Source of the DNA: Anoplolepis gracilipes
Taxonomy: Eukaryota; Arthropoda; Insecta; Hymenoptera; Formicidae
Length of the DNA: 64,000 nt
Reading direction: 5' to 3'
Assembly (NCBI RefSeq): GCF_047496725.1
Contig: NW_027328668.1
Location: forward strand, 558,001-622,000
Part shown: piece after piece, positions 1-12,388 of the stretch
Layout of the letters: every line of letters begins with the position of its first letter
Position numbering within the stretch: position 1 is the first letter of the stretch
Translations under genes and position numbers: made by a program
The notes under the pieces: generated by a model
The model's database searches: none
What the model was told of the DNA's origin: nothing
The model's input: the letters and a program-made list of their open reading frames with translations, nothing else

Positions 1-292
1 TAAAATATTGCTATAGGAACATCATATACAAATTTCTAGTATGTTACAGACGATAGAAAATACACAAGGCAGCTCATATTAATATTTACGTATACTTTTA
101 TAATCTTAAAGACATACAATATATGTAAAAATAAAAGCAAACATATATAAAATAGAGAAATAAAAAAATATCGATTAAAAAGATTCTATATTATAAATAA
201 ACAAAATAAACTCATGTGGCAGAAAGCGATATAAAAGATGGAGTAGTCACCCAGAATGCATAAGTTATATTGAAATACTTATGGAAACTCAC

Positions 293-3200
293 CCTGTGCA
301 GCTACTGCAACTTGTTGAGGTACTGGCCGATTTCTTGCCAACAATCTATATGCCATTATTTGAGCTCTGCAAATGTAAATTAAGGATGCCGAATTTTAAG
401 AATAGCGTACGTAGAGAAGATATTTATTTATATTTATTATTTTAGTGAACTTGTTATAAATATTTTTATAAATATAATATGTATATGCAAATCCTAAAAT
501 TATAAATACATATAACAGCAATAATTTATCTAAAAGATTTATATTTTACAAAATTCAAATGATACAAATATATCCATATTTTTATCGTCATATTTCCTTC
601 ATGTATATGTATCTTTATCATATTTTCATCCAGTTCATTAATTTTTGCATTTCTATTTCGATTCCATAATTGTCGAATCTTTCTTCATATTTTTTTCATA
701 TTGTTATAAACTTATATTATTAATCTACATGTAATATAGTTACTAAGACATACCGTAATTGCTGCAATTGTGATGAACTAAAGGCTTGTTTCTCTATGCC
801 ACTTCCTTGACGTTGAGCTCTTAAAGCTAACAATTGATTGTACCGTGGGTCTTCTTGTAGCCCTTTTTCTTCCATAGAATCAATCGCTTTTTGGAGTGCA
901 TTCAGATTTTCTTGTCCTGGTCCAGGAAGTCCTGTAGGCCCAGTAGGTCCGATTTGTCCACTTCCAGTTTGACTCATCTGATTTACTGGAGCACCTGATC
1001 CTATTGGTGCTGTACTACCAAAAACTTGACCTTGATTTTGATTACCAGGACTTATTTGAGTGATAGGAGACTGATTGGTCGGACCGTTAGAACCCATTTG
1101 CCCACTCACGTTTATATGACCAATTTGATTATTTGGACCACATGGTCCCATTTGACTACTTGGTCCCCCAGGCCTCATTTGATTGCTCAGAGCGTTCGAA
1201 CCCATTTGAGCGCCCGGGCCTCCTTGCATCATTTGTCCTGGACCGGAAGATGGAATTTGTCCTGCTGGTCCCATGTGATCAGCGGAGCCGCTTTCTGGTC
1301 CCATTTGACCTCCGGGACCATTTTCGGGTGCCATTTGGCCGCCTGGTCCGCTATTGGCATTCATTTGCGCGCCAGGACCGTTGCCTAATCCCATCTGTCC
1401 TTCAGAACCACTTCCAGGACCTGTGGCGCCCAATTGTCCACCAAATCCAGTAGCTACACCTACATTGGTAAGTCCATTAGCCCCACTCGCCGGACCTATA
1501 GAAACCGGTCCACTAATTGTCATTGGCATGCTTCCTGGACTACTTCCCGTACCCATCTGTCCGAGGGTCGGTCCCATTTGACCGACGGGACCACTTCCTG
1601 ATTCCATTTGTCCGCCTGGACCGCCAGGGCCCATTTGATTGCTTGGTGCACCTGGTCCCATTTCGCTGCCTGGTGTTGTAGATCCCATTTGATTTCCTGG
1701 TCCGTCAGGCCCAATTTGTCCGTTTGGTGCATTCATTCTCATTTGTCCGAGTGGTCTGCTTATGCCCATCTGCGTAAGTCCGTTCGGACCCATCTGCGAC
1801 GATTCATTATGATCCATTTGTCCGGGTCCGTTTGGTCCAATTTGTCTTATCGATACTACAGAACCCATTTGCGTTTGGCTTATGGGTATCATCTGATTTG
1901 GACCACCCGGACCCATTTGATTTGGACCACCTGGACTTATATTATGTCCTGCGAGACCACTCGCGGGCATCTGACCGGGAGCACCCGGACCCATGTGACT
2001 GCTTGTACCGATTGCATTTATATATGTGAATACTGGCGAACCGCTTGTGTTTATATAACTTGGAATTGAAGGACCAGGATTTATGTGACCACCCGATCCT
2101 GGAGATCCACTAGTATTTATGTGACCCGGTTTAGAAGAACCGCTCGCGTTCATATGTCCTGATCCAGGCAGTCCACTGGCGATCATATGTCCTGATACTG
2201 AAAGTCCTGCGCCGCTCATGTGTCCCGGTCCGGGGGGCCCGCCTGTAGTTATGTAGCCTGGACCTGGTGGGCCGCCTGTGTTCATGTGACTTGGAAGTCT
2301 GTCCATGTGTCCAGGTCCGGGTCCTCCAGAAACCATTTGCGAGCTCTGGGGACCTGCGGTACCCATTTGTCCTGGTCCACCTTGTCTCATGTGAGGACCG
2401 CTGGGAGAATCTCCGCCTTGTACCATGTGAGATGGACCCATTTGTCCAGAGCCTCCTGGTCCCATCTGTCCAAGACCCATCTGACCAGATCCACCAGGTC
2501 CCATTTGTCCGGGTCCGCCAGGACCCATCTGTCCAGGTCCATTAGAACTCATTTGATTCGGGCCAGCTTGCATCATGTGCGATCCACTTTGTGGTCCATT
2601 TGGACCCATTTGACCGGGCACCATTGGTCCTCCGGGACCTTGTTGAGAAGTAGGTACCTGCCCGACTGGACCCTGATTCTGTAAAAAAAAATTTCACGTA
2701 AGCTATAACACTTTAAAGTAAAAAATACTGAAAATTGAACATAAATTTCAGTTATTTAATTTCAGTATAACTGACTCATACAAAATTTTCTTTAATATTG
2801 TATCTTAATATTATATGTATGATATATCGTAATATATTCTATAAGTTTGGATATATGTGATAAAAATAAGGTACGTATAAAAAAATATTTTTAATAAAAA
2901 AATCAAAAATTAATTGCGTAAAGATAATAATAACCAATTTTTGCAAATAGTTTAGCGCCTATAAAAATTAGTGAAAACTTCTAAAAACGATAAGAACCAA
3001 AATGTATTTATCGCGCGTTATGATGAATATATATATATCCCGAGATACGATGATAGGGATAATTTCTATTAACAAAAATCAATGACAATCAACGAGATAA
3101 TTTCACGCTGAGACATCGAAAAGCACGTAGACAGATGCAAGTAACGTGTAAAGGATACCGATACACCAGTTCGAGCATTAAATTATTTTTTTATTACAAT

Positions 3201-6044
3201 CATATGAGCGCGCACATCCAGACATCCAGCAGGGTTATTCTGTAACTTTTAACGCATGCGTTACGATATGGCTATCCTTTTCTTACTTATTAAGAAAGAA
3301 AAAACAAGCGATATCGTAACGCATACGTTAAAAATTACAGAATAGCCCTGCAGGTCTCGTTCACGCCGTCGAACGAGTGATGTCACGTTCTTGGAGCATG
3401 TTCCATCAGTACCAATTTCGGTTATCGTAGAAGACAATGACTAACAGCGGAACAGTTGATACTGTTTAACGTTTTATTTGTTGTAATTTGCGCAACAAGC
3501 TTCCGGTAATACAAGAATGCCTTGATAAAAATATTATAAAATATTATAAAATCTTTCGTAAAATCTTCTCGACACATTTTTCGATTTTTTGAAATCGTTT
3601 TTTTCCCTCAAAATTTCTTAATTTGCGTGTTATAATTTTCTTATTTTCAATCTCTCTCGTCGTTTCAATAATAATAGAAACATACTAAATTCTGATTTAA
3701 AACTCGATATTGAGATATGTTATAGTTAATAAATATACAAAGTGTCCATTTTAAGTGTCCACCCCAAATATCTCTCTTATCTTTGATTTTAGAGAAAAAT
3801 GGTTCAGACTTGTGTTGTATGGTTTCGAGGGGGCCATAAGATGGTACCATTGGTTTGACCTTGAAGAGTCATTTGAAGGTCACGTGAAAGTTACCTCAAT
3901 TTTTTTAAGTGGCACCCCCTATTTTTTATTACATATTCTTATAGCTTACTTCGAGAACTTTCCAAAACACTAAAATAAAATATTTTTTTATTAAATACTT
4001 TTCGAGTTATAATAAGGCTTCAAAGGTGCAATATTTTGATAAAATACAAACTATCTCGTAAAATATTCATTTTTCGATTATCTTACTCTAATACTTTCAT
4101 GCACAGAATAATGAGACAAATCAATTGGCGTAATTAAAACAGATAATTATGTTAAAGTAAAAATGTGTAACTGCTAGTTGTAAATTCAGATTTTTTCTTA
4201 AATATAACTATGTGTTTTAATTACGCCAATTGATTCATCTCATTATTCTCTGCATAAAAGTATTAGCATAAAATAATCGAAAAATGAATATTTTACGAGA
4301 TATCTTGTATTTTATGTCAAAATATTGCAACTTTAAAGCCTTATAATTCGAAAAGTACGCAATAAAAAAACATTTAATTATAGTGTTTTGGAAAGTTCTC
4401 GAGGTAAGCTACAAGAATATGTAATAAAAAATGATGGGTGCCATTTAAAAAAATTGAGGTAACCTTCACGTGATCTTCAAGTGACTATCCAAGGTCAAAC
4501 CAATAGTACCATTTTATATCCCCCTCGAAACTATATAACGCATGTCTGAACCATTTTTCTCTAAAATAAAAAATAAGAAAGATATTTGGGATGGACACTT
4601 AAAATGGGACACCCTGTATAAAGATTTGACTGTACAGACATAAGATATTTTTACAATTTATAAAAATGTTCTCATAACGTATCGCCTCTAACTTTGAGAT
4701 AATAATTATTTCTTTTTTTTCTATGGGATATTTTCAGATAATTATAATCAAATACGTATTTATCTATACAATTTAATAATAAAACGAACTTGCTCCGACA
4801 TTGCGTGAAAATTTTAGAAAAAAAGATATTATCGATGTAACGGTATAATTTCTTCAAAATGTTATGCAACGTCGTGCTTTTTTATTACAATTGAAAAAAC
4901 GAAAAATTTTATCTTGAAATCGTGCTTTAATTTAAAGCGTAACTAACATAAGTGACACGTCACGGTTAGGTGTCACTAGGGCAGACTTTTCCATAACAAA
5001 AATAGCGATGGGGACTTCGACTCTATGTCTAATATGGCACATTACAGAGAGCATGGAAAAGAATCCGAGAGTATTCAATATTCCTATTAAGCCGAGTAGA
5101 TGCTCATAATAGTGGGAGGGGGTGACAATCGTGCCATTAGAACGACTCTCCCGCGATCCTGACGATACTTTAACTGGAGCGATACGTTTCGTGGTACATT
5201 ATTTCCAAATTTATTGAAAGAAGCGGCATATCGGAAATTCGAAAAGATTCGTGAAGATGACTACTCAAGAAGAACTCGATTATTGCTACGTTTTGAATCT
5301 CATTATAGAATAGGTATACAGTCGGACCTCTTATCCTACGATCCTTTTATATTACGAAACCTCTTATCCTACGACAAAAAATCCTCTCATGCTACGACCG
5401 CGAAAGGGGAATTATATCCCCACTTCTCAAATTTACATGACAATATCAGGTCATTAGATTTTCGAACCTTGAGCAGAATTCAGGATTCCAGGACCGCAGA
5501 TTGCACTTTCGAACCTTAATAACAAAAAAATGTACAATTTACGTAACAATGAGTTTATTTTATTTATTTATTATTATTTGTGATCTGTTTTCGTAATTTA
5601 TATATTTTGCCTTTATATATATTAGTATATGCATAGTTATAATACAAAGTTTCGCTTTGCACGATTCGGAAATGTTCGGAACCCGAATCTTTCCGAATAG
5701 ACTGCAAAGTGGAAATAAAGAATCGTTCCTCATTTTGTCGTAGGATCAAAGGTTTTCCAGACCGAAAATGTCGTAGGATGAGAGGTCCGACTGTACATAT
5801 ATATATAACACACTGCTACCATATATAATTCAAATGCGAAACATTAACTTTGATCAGACTATAATATATTTGCCAACAATTGTTTGCCTGTTGCACACAA
5901 GCTCATACTGTTTGATATACAACAAAATAATAAGAAAGATGCATTTAAATTTTAAGGATTAAAGTATACACTATCAACATAAATTTAACACGATTCGGCA
6001 AAGGATAGCAAATTAGCATCGTAATATCGTTAAATATTGTACTA

Positions 6045-6079
<35 letters not shown>

Positions 6080-8425
6080 GGTGTCCCAGAGCATTTGTGC
6101 CAATGCTTGTGAGCAGGTAGGGTACAGTAAACTGAGCAAAAAAGTCTTCTACCATTTTACGATTTTCGCATCTTTTTTGCAGCGGGCTTATACTCGCGTC
6201 GGATTTGCCGATCTTTGTAAATTAATTTCTCAATAATTATTCCGAAAATCGCAAAATGCTATAAGACTTTTTTGCTCAGTTTACTGTACCCTACCTGCTC
6301 ACGAGCGTTGGCACAAGTGCTCTGGGACACCCTGTATATGCCTTTGGTTCAGTAACGACCAGAGAAATTATAAATCTCTGAATTGCTATTTACCTTATTT
6401 ACACTAATGATTTATTCGAGGGAAAGAACCGTAATAATTTCGCAACAAACTGATAAAAAATATTTGATGTATATAAAAAAAATCTATCATTCTCATTGCT
6501 TCCAATTTTTTGCAGAACTGGAGAAAACAGTGCAGTTGATTGAGCCAAAAATTATACAACTTATGCATAAAAAACGCAAGGATATTTTTGTCAGCAGAAC
6601 GAGCGCTATAATCGAGGTTACAAAAGTGTAAATAAAATAATATATATGTATACAATTATAATTGAAATATATAATTATGTATATTTCAGTTATACAATGA
6701 TAAATTTGTTCCTATCTTAAAAATAGATCGTCTCTGCAAATATCTATATTTCGCATTAAAATAGAGTACTTTTATGTTCTCGATATAATTTTTCTTAAAT
6801 ATTAAAATTCACAAATTTATGTTCACATAATTTACAGTGAACGCGTAATGATGTTGCAATATATAATCACTGTACTCGTTCGCAAATTATATGCTCTATC
6901 TCTATAATGTAAGCGCGATATTAAATTAAGAGAGAGATTATTTTTTATAGTAAAAATATATATTTTTATATTATATAAATTCAGAACGAGAACCCTTAGA
7001 TCGGCCGCACTAAGCATGGCGTACATAGCGCGGGGTGCAGCAGACCCCTATTAAGTTAGCCCCTTCCCCCCCACCAGAGCAAATTAATTAAACTAATATT
7101 AAAATTAGGTGCTAATTAGGTGCTGAAGTCTGAAATTAAGTGGTCAAACCGTTTGGCAGAAAATTAAATTTATATTGGATGGAGCTGACTTAACGTTAAG
7201 TTGGCCCCCCATTAAGAAAAATATAAATAAAATAATTAAAAAAAAAACAAATACATAATAATTAGGTGCTAATTAGGTGCTCTCAGAAACCATTAAGATA
7301 TATAAAAAAAAATTTTTTTTAAACCACTTTACTCTTGTAAGTTAGTTGACGTGCCTATGATTTAAGTCCGAAATTCTGCCAAACGGAACGAGCACCTAAT
7401 TCAGCGTTCACATACCTTAAAATAATATTAATTAAGGAATATTAATAGGCCTATATTCACTTAATGACACCAAGAGTTGTAGCAGCATGTAATCAATAAA
7501 TTGCACAATTCGTGGATCTTTTCAAGAAAGTCAATTCAGAGATATTTAACAAACTTAAATTGATCACATGCTAACATATATGCAATGTATATTTTATATA
7601 ACTTATGTTATATAATTGTTCATATATGTCTTTGTGTGCAGACTTAAAGAAGTATTACTAAATGTGACTAAAGAGAGCTGCATTTGTATTTACAATTAAA
7701 AGATTATATGTTAAGCATAGTCTACAATAAGACTTTAAGACGTAAGACTGAAGAAATTAATCCATCACAATTGAGTTTAGAAAAGAATCATGAATATGAT
7801 TGGATAATTTCTTAAGTCTTACATCTTAAAGTCTCAGTGTAGACTATGCTTTAGAACTGTATAAGGGATACATACATTTAATACTTATCTGCTATATTGA
7901 TGTACTTATTATTTTGATAACTAAAATTAATAAATATTACGTACATCAATAAATCATTATAAATAATAAGTATTGTTTATTCACACCATATATTAAGGGT
8001 TCAAATTTATTAGCCTTACAAATGTAACAGAAAAATTCCCCTTTTTGTCTCATAATCTGCATTGAGTATTCCAGGCATACATTATCGTAAATAACAAATG
8101 CAACTCTAAAAAAAACACAAAGATATTGTCTTTGATAAATCTATAATACCTGTGGATTCATATTAGGTGGCATCTGCTGCAGGTGAGATTGATAATTCTG
8201 TTGCTGAGGTGGAAGTTGTTGCAATGGCTGTGACATAGGTAGTCCTCCTTGTGGTATCAGTGGTCCACCTTGATAACTCTGCGTTGGACTATGAGGATGA
8301 TTCTGTGGCAGTCCCATTGGACTGCCTTGCGAGTTAGATGGAGAGGGTGCCTGCTGCAAAGGACCAATCGGACTAGGAGCTTGAGGAGGTGGCATAGGCG
8401 ACGATTGGGGCGAAGGACTCGCCAT
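293..8425 (-). CDS. brm: brahma, SWI/SNF ATP-dependent chromatin remodeller, 5' part (partial)
   Basis: Nuclear ATPase of the BAP/PBAP (SWI/SNF) complexes. Three coding exons are visible on the minus strand: 8425-8150 (92 codons), 2678-754 (641 codons plus 2 nt) and 366-293 (74 nt), joined by consensus sites in matching phases. The start MASPSPQSSPMPPP is the conserved Brahma N-terminus. An in-frame ATG at 8458 lies upstream, but a good acceptor at 8476/8475 suggests the exon begins at 8474 with a short UTR. About residues 715-758 form the QLQ domain (KQAFSSSQLQQLR joined to AQIMAYRLLARN), which contacts partner subunits. The segment between residue 110 and about 660 is a Gly/Pro/Gln/Met repeat, far longer than the stretch preceding QLQ in Drosophila as I remember it. 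The HSA, helicase and bromodomain exons must lie beyond position 1. The gene assignment is secure; the exact start is less so. Confidence 0.93.
754..2678 (-). repeat. brm: coding Gly-Pro-Gln-Met repeat tract in the brm second exon
   Basis: This single exon encodes some 550 residues of imperfect short repeats. Units such as GPGGPGQMG, GGPPGPGHM, SGSPGSGHIN and GPGGQMGPE alternate, usually with Q or H before M at the end of a unit. The reading frame stays open for the whole exon, and the exon ends in the non-repetitive linker and first half of QLQ (about 754-930). The uninterrupted frame and correct splice phases argue for a translated, selected tract rather than an assembly error, although copy number may be misassembled. 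It is predicted to be disordered, with evenly spaced Met and Gln. Confidence 0.85.
3229..3353. mobile_element. short palindromic MITE
   Basis: Arms of about 45 bp beginning GCAGGGTTATTCTGTAA pair with CATACGTTAAAAATTACAGAATAGCCCTGC at the other end. No coding capacity; superfamily not determined. Confidence 0.65.
3738..4616. mobile_element. long fold-back element, family A (about 880 bp)
   Basis: The two halves are near-complementary along their whole length. The right end reads GGGACACCCTG followed by TA; the left end (CAAAGTGTCCATTTTAAG) is slightly decayed. The internal signature ATATCTCGTAAAATATTC and a 'caattggcgtaattaaaac' core recur in copies at 30.4, 40.3 and 59.0 kb. No ORF for a transposase is seen, so it is non-autonomous. 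TA flanks suggest Tc1/mariner-type integration, an inference. Confidence 0.75.
5319..5793. mobile_element. pogo/Tigger-like MITE with TA target duplication
   Basis: Terminal inverted repeats CAGTCGGACCTCTTATCC and its complement ATGAGAGGTCCGACTG are each flanked by TA (5317-5318 and 5794-5795), as in the Tc1/mariner/pogo superfamily. A second internal copy of the 'cctcttatcctacgac' motif lies near 5362. A 101-codon open frame starting upstream crosses its left end but has no recognisable domain, so I treat it as chance. Confidence 0.72.
6077..6334. mobile_element. short fold-back element, family B (258 bp)
   Basis: Perfect terminal repeats CAGGGTGTCCCAGAGC and GCTCTGGGACACCCTG flanked by TA. 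An internal 'agtcttctaccattttacg' motif is shared in diverged form with the element at 50853-57568, and the left flank is an (AT)n tract. Non-coding. Confidence 0.75.
7712..7852. mobile_element. palindromic MITE, family D (GTCTACAAT)
   Basis: The arms TTAAGCATAGTCTACAATAA and AGTGTAGACTATGCTTTA are inverted. The same 'gtctacaat ... cgtaag' pattern occurs several times at 35.7-36.5 kb. Confidence 0.65.
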
Positions 8426-9044
8426 ATTATTATGCTCAAAAGATTCCAGTTTATCCAAGAAAGGGAATTACCTCCTGAAAAGTTGAAGTTAACGTTAGTC
8501 TAAGAATATGTCATATGTTTTTGCTCTTTTTCGATACATTTAAATAAATATGAAAAACCTAGTAAAACTATTCTCGACAGATGCAAAAAATTTCCGCGAA
8601 AAGTAAAAATCAATCATGCGAGCCGAATGTAAAATATTATATATAAACGAAATAACGAATATTTCTCGCGAGAGAAAAAAGACCCGAGAAATTGCTCGTT
8701 GATACTCGAAAAAGAGATATGACAGATTTCATAACCTCTTAAGTCGTCTAATTTAACGATTAATATCTCGCTTCGCGAGACAGAGCGACACTTTTTTCTA
8801 CCAGATACTTTCATTTCGTGCAAAAACGCATTGAATAAATACAATTTCATCGATATTTGAAGTGCTGTAGCTAAACTGAATAATTACCAAAGAGGTTAAT
8901 TGAAGATTCCCTAAATCACCAACATAGCTGCAGAGTTTACCTTTGACGTTGTAAATAAAATTACAACGTAGCGATACATATTTAGCACAGAATATGTGTT
9001 TATAGTTTATAGTCCTGGTCACAGAGAACCCCACAGAGCCACAG

Positions 9045-10136
9045 ATAGGACTGCCAGAAAGTATTCAGTAGAATCCGCCGCTAGAGCGTGTTGAGATAGC
9101 CCAAAATTGCGCGAAAATTTGAAGACCAAAAACCTCTTAAAGGTCGACAGGACTAGCTCCGTACAGTTAGCCAAACCACATTGATTTTTTTATAATTAAA
9201 ATTAACTAATCGTTTGGTCATCGTTTGGTGATGATTGGTCCAAGATGTACTTTACATACATGCTAGAAAAGAACGCTTAGATGGAAGCGCATAGAGGGAC
9301 GGGGCTTCGCCCCGTTCTCATGAAAAAATATAACAAAACTTGTGAGCGTAGAAACTAGGCTGACAGTACTGTGTGGAAGTTTCAATGTAAAATTTTAATT
9401 CAACCTATGTTCGAACTCTTACACTATATTTATAATTTTTTATTCTTAATCTTACAAAATAAATACTGAATGCACGATTCATTGAGCCATTCGCCTAACA
9501 GCGCTTCAGTCAAATAGCATTTGCTTAGGAAAATAGCATTGAAACTTTCACACAGTACTGTCAGCCTTGGTAGTTTCTACGCTCTCAAGTTTTGTTATAT
9601 CTTTCTACGGGGACGGGGCGAAGCCCCGTCCCCCTATGCACTCCCGCCTAAGCATGTACTTTGTAATGCATATACGATTCCACATGGGTTTGCAACTTGC
9701 ATAGCAACATAAAAAGGATTTATTAAAATTAAAAAGGATTTATTTAAAATTTTGTTTAAGTTACTAAAACGCATGCGCGCGTGACCACAGCGCACGTCCA
9801 TGTCACTATACGTCGCCCGTCGTCATTTTACCGCACATGATTTTTTTCATTTTTCGGATAAATTATGGACCTCCAAACGTTGTAAAGAATTTATTCGTGA
9901 CCACCTAACGATTCTGCATCGAATAAACTCTTGTTTAACTCGATTGGACGAAAAATAAAAATGTTTAGCTAACTTTACTTCGAAATTTTAATTATTTAAT
10001 TTAAAGAAAAGATGAATGACCAAACGTTTTAATTAGACTTCCAATCATCTCGAAACGATTTCCAAACAATTAGTTAATTTTAATTATAAAAAAATCAAAG
10101 TGGTTCGGCTAACTTTACGAAGCTGCGTCTCTCTGG
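9045..10136. mobile_element. composite inverted-repeat element, interrupted
   Basis: Ends of the form ACTGCCAGA / TCTGGCAGT, with inner arms at about 9149-9240 and 9990-10130 that pair over some 100 bp (GTTAGCCAAACCACATTGAT against its diverged complement). The middle is taken up by a second, GC-rich palindromic element at about 9272-9653. No transposase frame. Confidence 0.55.
9272..9653. mobile_element. GC-rich palindromic MITE nested in the above
   Basis: Inverted arms carry GGGACGGGGCTTCGCCCCGT near 9297 and its complement near 9608, then a shared 'gctgacagtactgtgtg' stretch. The GGGGCTTCGCCCC box is itself a small hairpin in each arm. Confidence 0.65.
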
Positions 10137-10142
10137 CAGTAC

Positions 10143-10173
10143 CTAAAGTCACTAGATTATATCTAGTGACTTT
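10143..10173. repeat. 31-bp near-perfect palindrome
   Basis: AAAGTCACTAGAT and ATCTAGTGACTTT are inverted around a short AT centre. It lies upstream of the YjbQ-family gene. It could be a remnant of an excised palindromic element or a protein-binding site; nothing decides. Confidence 0.5.
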
Positions 10174-10287
10174 AGCAGTACCTACGCGCATGCGCCATCT
10201 GCATTCGGTTATCAAAAACTAGTGCACAACAGGCACGGCACACGCTGTATGCCGTCCACCGTTTTTAATTGTTCGTTAACCTGATGT

Positions 10288-10343
<56 letters not shown>

Positions 10344-10838
10344 CATATATATATATTTCATGATATTTCCTCACGAGGTTACGGTCTGGTAACGTTTGTC
10401 GCTACCTTCGAGTATTGCTGCTTATAAATATAGGTAGGTGAGTGACAGGTGTCGCAGTGACAGGTGTTCCGTGCATACGCGTGAATGCGTAAGTGCGAGC
10501 ACGCCTTGTATACGTATCCTCTTTCTCTCTCTCTCGCTCTTTCTCTCTCCCCTTTCTTCTCCTTACCGTCTCCTATCTATTTTTCCCCTAACCTAATCTA
10601 ACTTAACCTAACCTTTCGCGGCTCGACGAGCGCTTGGCAGAAATTGGGGCGCGATAGATTATCTATAAACATCGAAAGGAAAATGGAATCCTACATCGAC
10701 TACTTGGAGTAATCCACCTTGGAGTACTGAAGATCAGCGTTTCTATAAGAGAAACTTCAGGTTTCTTCCTGTTTTCTCTCTCTCTCTCTCTTTCTCTCTT
10801 TCTCTCTCTCCCTTCGTATCGTTCAACTGTGTGCAGCC

Positions 10839-11381
10839 ATGGCCTCCTCTAACCGCGGTATCCAAATCGGCTCCGGCTGGTTCCAGACCAAGATTAACCT
10901 CAGACCGCAGCATCGGGGCGTTCACCTTGTCACTGAGGAGATCCTCAGGCAGGTCCCTGAGCTCTGTCAGTTTTCCATTGGTCTCTGCCATATTCAAAGT
11001 GAGCACTAACAATCTGATTGAATACAATAATTTTGTGTCCTGTATCTTTATAGGTGACCAGAAAAATTTGATAGTTTATTTATTTAATGTCAATTTAATT
11101 ACTACATTGCAACATGTATTTATATATTTTCTTGAATGGAGCAATGAATGCTACACTATTAATTTTTTTCTATAGTTCTCCACACCTCAGCTAGTTTAGC
11201 ATTAAATGAAAGCTGGGATCCAGATGTGAGAGATGATATGGAAATGATGCTTAATAAAATAGTTCCTGAAGGCTTGGAATACAGACATAGCTGTGAAGGG
11301 CCTGATGATATGGTAAATTCAAATTTCTTAAGATATTCTATTTTTTTAATAATCCCATTATTATTTATTATTATTTATTTT

Positions 11382-11426
<45 letters not shown>

Positions 11427-12388
11427 GCATTTTAATTTAATTTGACTCACTAAATTAATTTATTTATATAACATATTGCATACAGAGACATGAATCGAAG
11501 TCTTTGGTTTTTGAAAAATTAAAGACCAAAGATATCGATTAATGTCTTAAATATTCACAATGCATTGGACAAATATTTATATACAGCATACACAAGGGAT
11601 AAACTTCATAAAATAATTAATATTTATGCTTTTAGGAATGCATTGTGTTGATATGAAGTGAACAAAGTGTTTTATATTAAGTGTTTTCTCAGAACTTGAT
11701 AAAATAATTTTTCAATTTTTTAGTAGATTATACTTCTATATTCTCAAAATGCTTTTATTTAAAAATATAGCATCAATTGTTATACTGATTCTATCAGATG
11801 TTCCAACAATAATAACAATAGTAACAGTGATTTTTTCTTTCATGTCGTAAAAAAAGAATGTGCATCTCTTGTTGAATGACTGAAGTTAGAAACCTCAGTA
11901 ATGAAAAACTTGAGATAGAGCCTTGCTTACTATTGCTTTAATTAATGCATGCACAATATGTTCTGAAAATGCACAGAAATTAGCTTTTTACAAAGTTTCA
12001 TATTGTCCACAATGTGTTAATAAATCTCTTTATAAATAATTATTCTTCAGAAAGAAGTACACTAATTTTTATAAGAAAAGAAAAATTCAAAAGTTCTCTC
12101 TTGAGCAAAAACAATTTTAGAACATCAGTAAAACAGTAATCAGTATTATCAATTACTTTTAATGTTTTATAGCCGGCGCATGTAAAGGCTTGTTTTTTGG
12201 GTTCATCGCTGAGCATTCCAATCACCGATGGTAAACTGGCGTTAGGTACATGGCAGGGCATTTGGTTAGGCGAACACCGCGATCATGCTGGCAGTCGCAA
12301 GCTCGTGGTAACGTTAACTGGTGTTCTAAGGGACTCGGCGCGTAGCCCTCTCAGCCCGGTCAGTCCTATCGCCTCTACCAGCAGCTAG
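10839..12388 (+). CDS. UPF0047 / YjbQ-family protein
   Basis: Three exons, 10839-10998, 11176-11312 and 12173-12388 (TAG at 12386), give 170 aa with matching phases and GT/AG ends. The family's hallmark residues are present in order: WFQTKINLRPQHRGVHLVTEEI (split for length) near residues 14-35, HTSAS at 56-60, GPDDM at 95-99, LGSSLSIPI at 108-116, GTWQG at 124-128 and EHR at 133-135. Bacterial YjbQ is about 138 aa and is annotated from weak secondary thiamine-phosphate synthase activity; the physiological role in animals is not established. This copy has an extra Ser/Pro-rich tail of about 20 residues after the core. Introns and host-like splice sites mark it as a resident nuclear gene. ATG 10839 is the first in frame, with a good context (GCCATGG). 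Confidence 0.9.

Larger units (their letters stand above)
2679..8149 (-). other. brm: brm intron 1, filled with DNA-element remnants
   Basis: The intron has donor GTATTA at 8149 and acceptor TTTTTTACAG at 2679. It holds at least five inverted-repeat elements (3229-3353, 3738-4616, 5319-5793, 6077-6334 and 7712-7852), listed separately. The rest is AT-rich with no exon-like open frame. A diverged repeat at about 7040-7400 contains several copies of a 'ggtgctaattaggtgct' motif. Confidence 0.7.
8475..10838. promoter_or_regulatory. divergent brm/YjbQ intergenic region with repeats
   Basis: This region between the brm and YjbQ-family coding starts should hold the promoters of both, plus any brm 5' UTR exon. 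CT-rich tracts at 10522-10560 and 10775-10810 are GAGA-factor-like on the opposite strand. An (AT)n run lies at about 10289-10358 and palindromic elements fill about 9045-10135. No core promoter element could be fixed with confidence. Confidence 0.4.

Noticed and set aside
1026..2684. Several plus-strand open frames of 65-154 codons opposite the brm repeat exon
   Set aside because: They are antisense shadows of the repeat; their His/Trp/Ser-rich periodic content follows from the GPGQM units.
5214..5519. 101-codon plus-strand frame
   Set aside because: It crosses the left end of a TA-flanked MITE, and its LLSYD repeats come from the element's terminal repeat.
6383..6655. Overlapping 82- and 83-codon frames on both strands
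   Set aside because: AT-rich chance frames inside brm intron 1 with no domain or splice evidence.
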